Assembly: GCA_963606965.1 (NCBI GenBank)
Contig: CAVDAL010000049.1
Coordinates: forward strand, 1-16,594
DNA from: CAVDAL01 sp963606965
GTDB taxonomy: Bacteria > Actinomycetota > Coriobacteriia > Coriobacteriales > QAMH01
DNA length: 16,594 nt
Reading direction: 5' to 3'
Shown here: piece by piece, positions 15,050 to 16,594 of the stretch
Numbering within the stretch: the first letter of the stretch is position 1
Layout: each line of letters starts with the position of its first letter
The notes under the pieces: generated by a model
What the model was told of the DNA's origin: nothing
Seen by the model: the letters and a program-made list of their open reading frames with translations, nothing else
The model's database searches: none
Made by a program: the position numbers and the translations under genes

Positions 15050-16420
15050 CTAAATCCGTATAGCCTTTATCTTAAAATCATCATCTACACCAGCTGAAAT
15101 TAATTTTGGAAGAACAAAAAGAGCATAAAAAGGCAAGTAAAGCACTTTGTCTTTGCGCTCAATATTTCCTTTTGAAAAAACAATGCCTTTACTAATTTTA
15201 TAAGCAGGCGTTTCTAAAATATTATCAAGGGCTGCATGCGCGTGATAATATCTTCCAGACTTAACTTCAATTGGAACAACTTCCCCGCGCGAATCTTCAA
15301 TAACGAAATCGACCTCTCCGCGCTTATTCGTCTGATAATAATAAAGCTTAAAATCATGCGCCGTCAGTTCTTGAGCTATCAAATTTTCATATATCCCGCC
15401 AAGATTAAATTCATTATTGCCAAGATATGCAGACTGCGCAACGCCTAAAGGATATCGCGCCAGCAACATTCCAGTATCAGATTGATACAATTTGAATTTG
15501 CTTATATTTGCAGTTTTGAGCAGTGGCGATTTTGGCTCGTTGACCAGTTCCGTCTTAAGAGCAACTCCAGCATTTTGCAACCAAACAAAATCACGCTGAT
15601 ACTTTTCAAAGCGCGCATCAGGATCAATAGAATTTAGAACAAATCGTTGCGAATCGCCTTCAAGCTGCGCCGGCAACTGATCAAAGATACTTTGAACTTG
15701 CAACGAACGCGTCCCCGCATATTTAGAAATGTCACGCCGATACTGCTTGTTCAGTTCAGCTTGAATCGAACGAACAGCACTAAAATCTCCAGAAGTTTCA
15801 ATAAACTTTGCAACAACTTCCGGCATGCCGCCCACAACAAGATAACTACGGAAGTTTGACATCATTATATTGTGCAAATATTCTGGAACAGGCTTTTCAG
15901 CAAGACAGCATTCCTGAATCGTTTTAAATGTTTCATCAGATATACCTATTGCCCAACAAAATTCCTCCCAATCCATTGGCTTCATATACAATTCATGAAC
16001 ATAGCCAACAGGATATGAACGTATTCCCTTGAATTCTGTGCCAAGCATTGAACCGGAAAAAATCCAGCTGCAACGACCATCATCAACAAGAAACTTAAGC
16101 ATAGTCATAAGTTCTGGAGCTTCTTGAATTTCATCAATAAAAACAAGAGTGTCGTCATTAACAATTTGCTTGCCAGAAAGAATTGTTATGCGGCTTATAA
16201 ATTCATTCGCATTTTGCGCATCAAGAAGAGCATTCTTTGCTTGCTTATTTTCAAAGAGGTTAATTTCAATATATGATGCATAATTTCTTGAAGCAAAATC
16301 ACGAATTGCATAGCTTTTGCCAACTTGGCGTGCCCCATACACAAGCAAGGCCTTTTTTCTTTTATCACTCTTGGCGTCTCGCCACTTTTCAAATTCTGCT
16401 GTAATTTTCCTTTTTAGCAT
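15050..16420 (-). CDS. AAA-family ATPase with DUF4143/nuclease-like C-terminal domain
   Basis: The 456-residue product has Walker A GARQVGKS at 29-36, Walker B LVFIDEIQ at 92-99 and a sensor-like FSGSMLG at 121-127. The middle region includes YLVVGGMPEVV. The C-terminal DUF4143-type region has a PD-(D/E)xK-like pattern: D371 in EVDFVIE and E385/K387 in IEVKSG. This AAA_14/DUF4143 family is abundant and often multicopy in gut bacteria; its role is not settled. The length is normal and no lesion is seen. AGAGG lies 5 nt before the ATG. It stands alone, 190 bp upstream of mdh, behind a repeat-laden promoter that suggests tight or self regulation (inference). Confidence 0.85.
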   Translation of the reverse strand: MLKRKITAEFEKWRDAKSDKRKKALLVYGARQVGKSYAIRDFASRNYASYIEINLFENKQAKNALLDAQNANEFISRITILSGKQIVNDDTLVFIDEIQEAPELMTMLKFLVDDGRCSWIFSGSMLGTEFKGIRSYPVGYVHELYMKPMDWEEFCWAIGISDETFKTIQECCLAEKPVPEYLHNIMMSNFRSYLVVGGMPEVVAKFIETSGDFSAVRSIQAELNKQYRRDISKYAGTRSLQVQSIFDQLPAQLEGDSQRFVLNSIDPDARFEKYQRDFVWLQNAGVALKTELVNEPKSPLLKTANISKFKLYQSDTGMLLARYPLGVAQSAYLGNNEFNLGGIYENLIAQELTAHDFKLYYYQTNKRGEVDFVIEDSRGEVVPIEVKSGRYYHAHAALDNILETPAYKISKGIVFSKGNIERKDKVLYLPFYALFVLPKLISAGVDDDFKIKAIRI

Positions 16421-16446
16421 GTTTACCTCTGCTTTTAGTAGATAAT

Positions 16447-16564
16447 CCTACGAAATGCAGAATTTATTATACACAAAATCCCACGAAATGCAAAATTTCT
16501 ATAACGTAAAAACCTACGAAATGCGGAATTTATATCCCACAAAATCCGACGAAATGCGGAATTT
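16447..16564. repeat. Four 19-bp direct repeats with an exact 33-bp period
   Basis: Copies lie at 16447-16465, 16480-16498, 16513-16531 and 16546-16564 with pattern CCNACGAAATGCRRAATTT. They differ at the third base (T, C, T, G) and in the GCAG/GCAA/GCGG/GCGG segment. Spacers are 14 nt, AT-rich and unrelated apart from some A-runs. A 33-bp period is about three helix turns, so all copies face the same side of the DNA. They look like operator iterons. The array may continue no further: 16565-16594 shows no fifth copy. Confidence 0.9.
16466..16493 (-). promoter_or_regulatory. Probable sigma-A-type promoter of the ATPase gene
   Basis: On the minus strand a perfect TATAAT (16471-16466) lies 16 nt downstream of TTGCAT (16493-16488). 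Transcription would start near 16458, about 40 nt before the ATG. The -35 falls inside the second repeat, and the start site inside the first, so a protein bound to the repeats would block it. Confidence 0.65.
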
Positions 16565-16594
16565 TTATCTGCTAACAGCTTGGCATGATCGCCT

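Noticed and set aside
16447..16564. CRISPR-like repeat array
   Set aside because: Repeats are only 19 bp with 14-nt AT-rich spacers, just four copies, overlapping a promoter and with no cas genes; iterons fit better.

Overview
The window carries a dense set of genes, all on the minus strand, from a low-to-moderate GC bacterium. The coding regions look like roughly 40-45% GC by eye. The best guess for the organism is an anaerobic Gram-positive of the Coriobacteriia (Eggerthellaceae-like). This rests on three things: a secreted coiled-coil protein with a lysozyme-like C-terminal domain typical of that group, the tmk-holB-ricT gene order, and a two-subunit class I fumarase beside a malate dehydrogenase. 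The placement is inferred from memory of gene families and is only moderately secure.

Layout from high to low coordinates, which is the direction of transcription. (1) 15050-16420 is a stand-alone AAA/DUF4143-type ATPase. Its promoter sits inside four 19-bp repeats spaced exactly 33 bp apart (16447-16564). (2) 4752-14859 is a nine-gene, tightly coupled cluster: mdh, fumarase alpha, fumarase beta, tmk, holB, ricT (PSP1), pncB, a divergent hydroxyisobutyrate-dehydrogenase-like protein, and rlmL/rlmKL. Neighbouring genes overlap, abut or nearly touch at eight junctions; the only sizeable gap, 55 bp, follows pncB. The cluster joins the malate/fumarate branch of central metabolism to dTMP synthesis, replication-clamp loading, NAD salvage and rRNA methylation. 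(3) A GC-richer 320-bp gap (4432-4751) holds a candidate structured RNA of about 261 nt, closed by a 10-bp plus 5-bp long-range helix. It lies upstream of an orphan solute-binding lipoprotein (3505-4431). (4) serC (2319-3398) follows and ends at a clear intrinsic terminator. (5) A secreted coiled-coil/lysozyme-like protein (1070-2125) comes next. (6) The 5' part of an acetolactate synthase large subunit gene (ilvB) runs off the left edge.

The most unusual item is the ilvB gene. An excisionase/MerR-like helix-turn-helix domain and a long polar linker with an AT-hook-like GRPRK are fused in frame to the N-terminus of the thiamine-diphosphate enzyme. The 160 bp just upstream carry six copies of a C(G/A)GAA(T/C)A motif at roughly 23-24 bp intervals. 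This suggests, without proving, an enzyme that binds and regulates its own promoter. No tRNA, rRNA, CRISPR array, insertion sequence or plus-strand gene could be supported.
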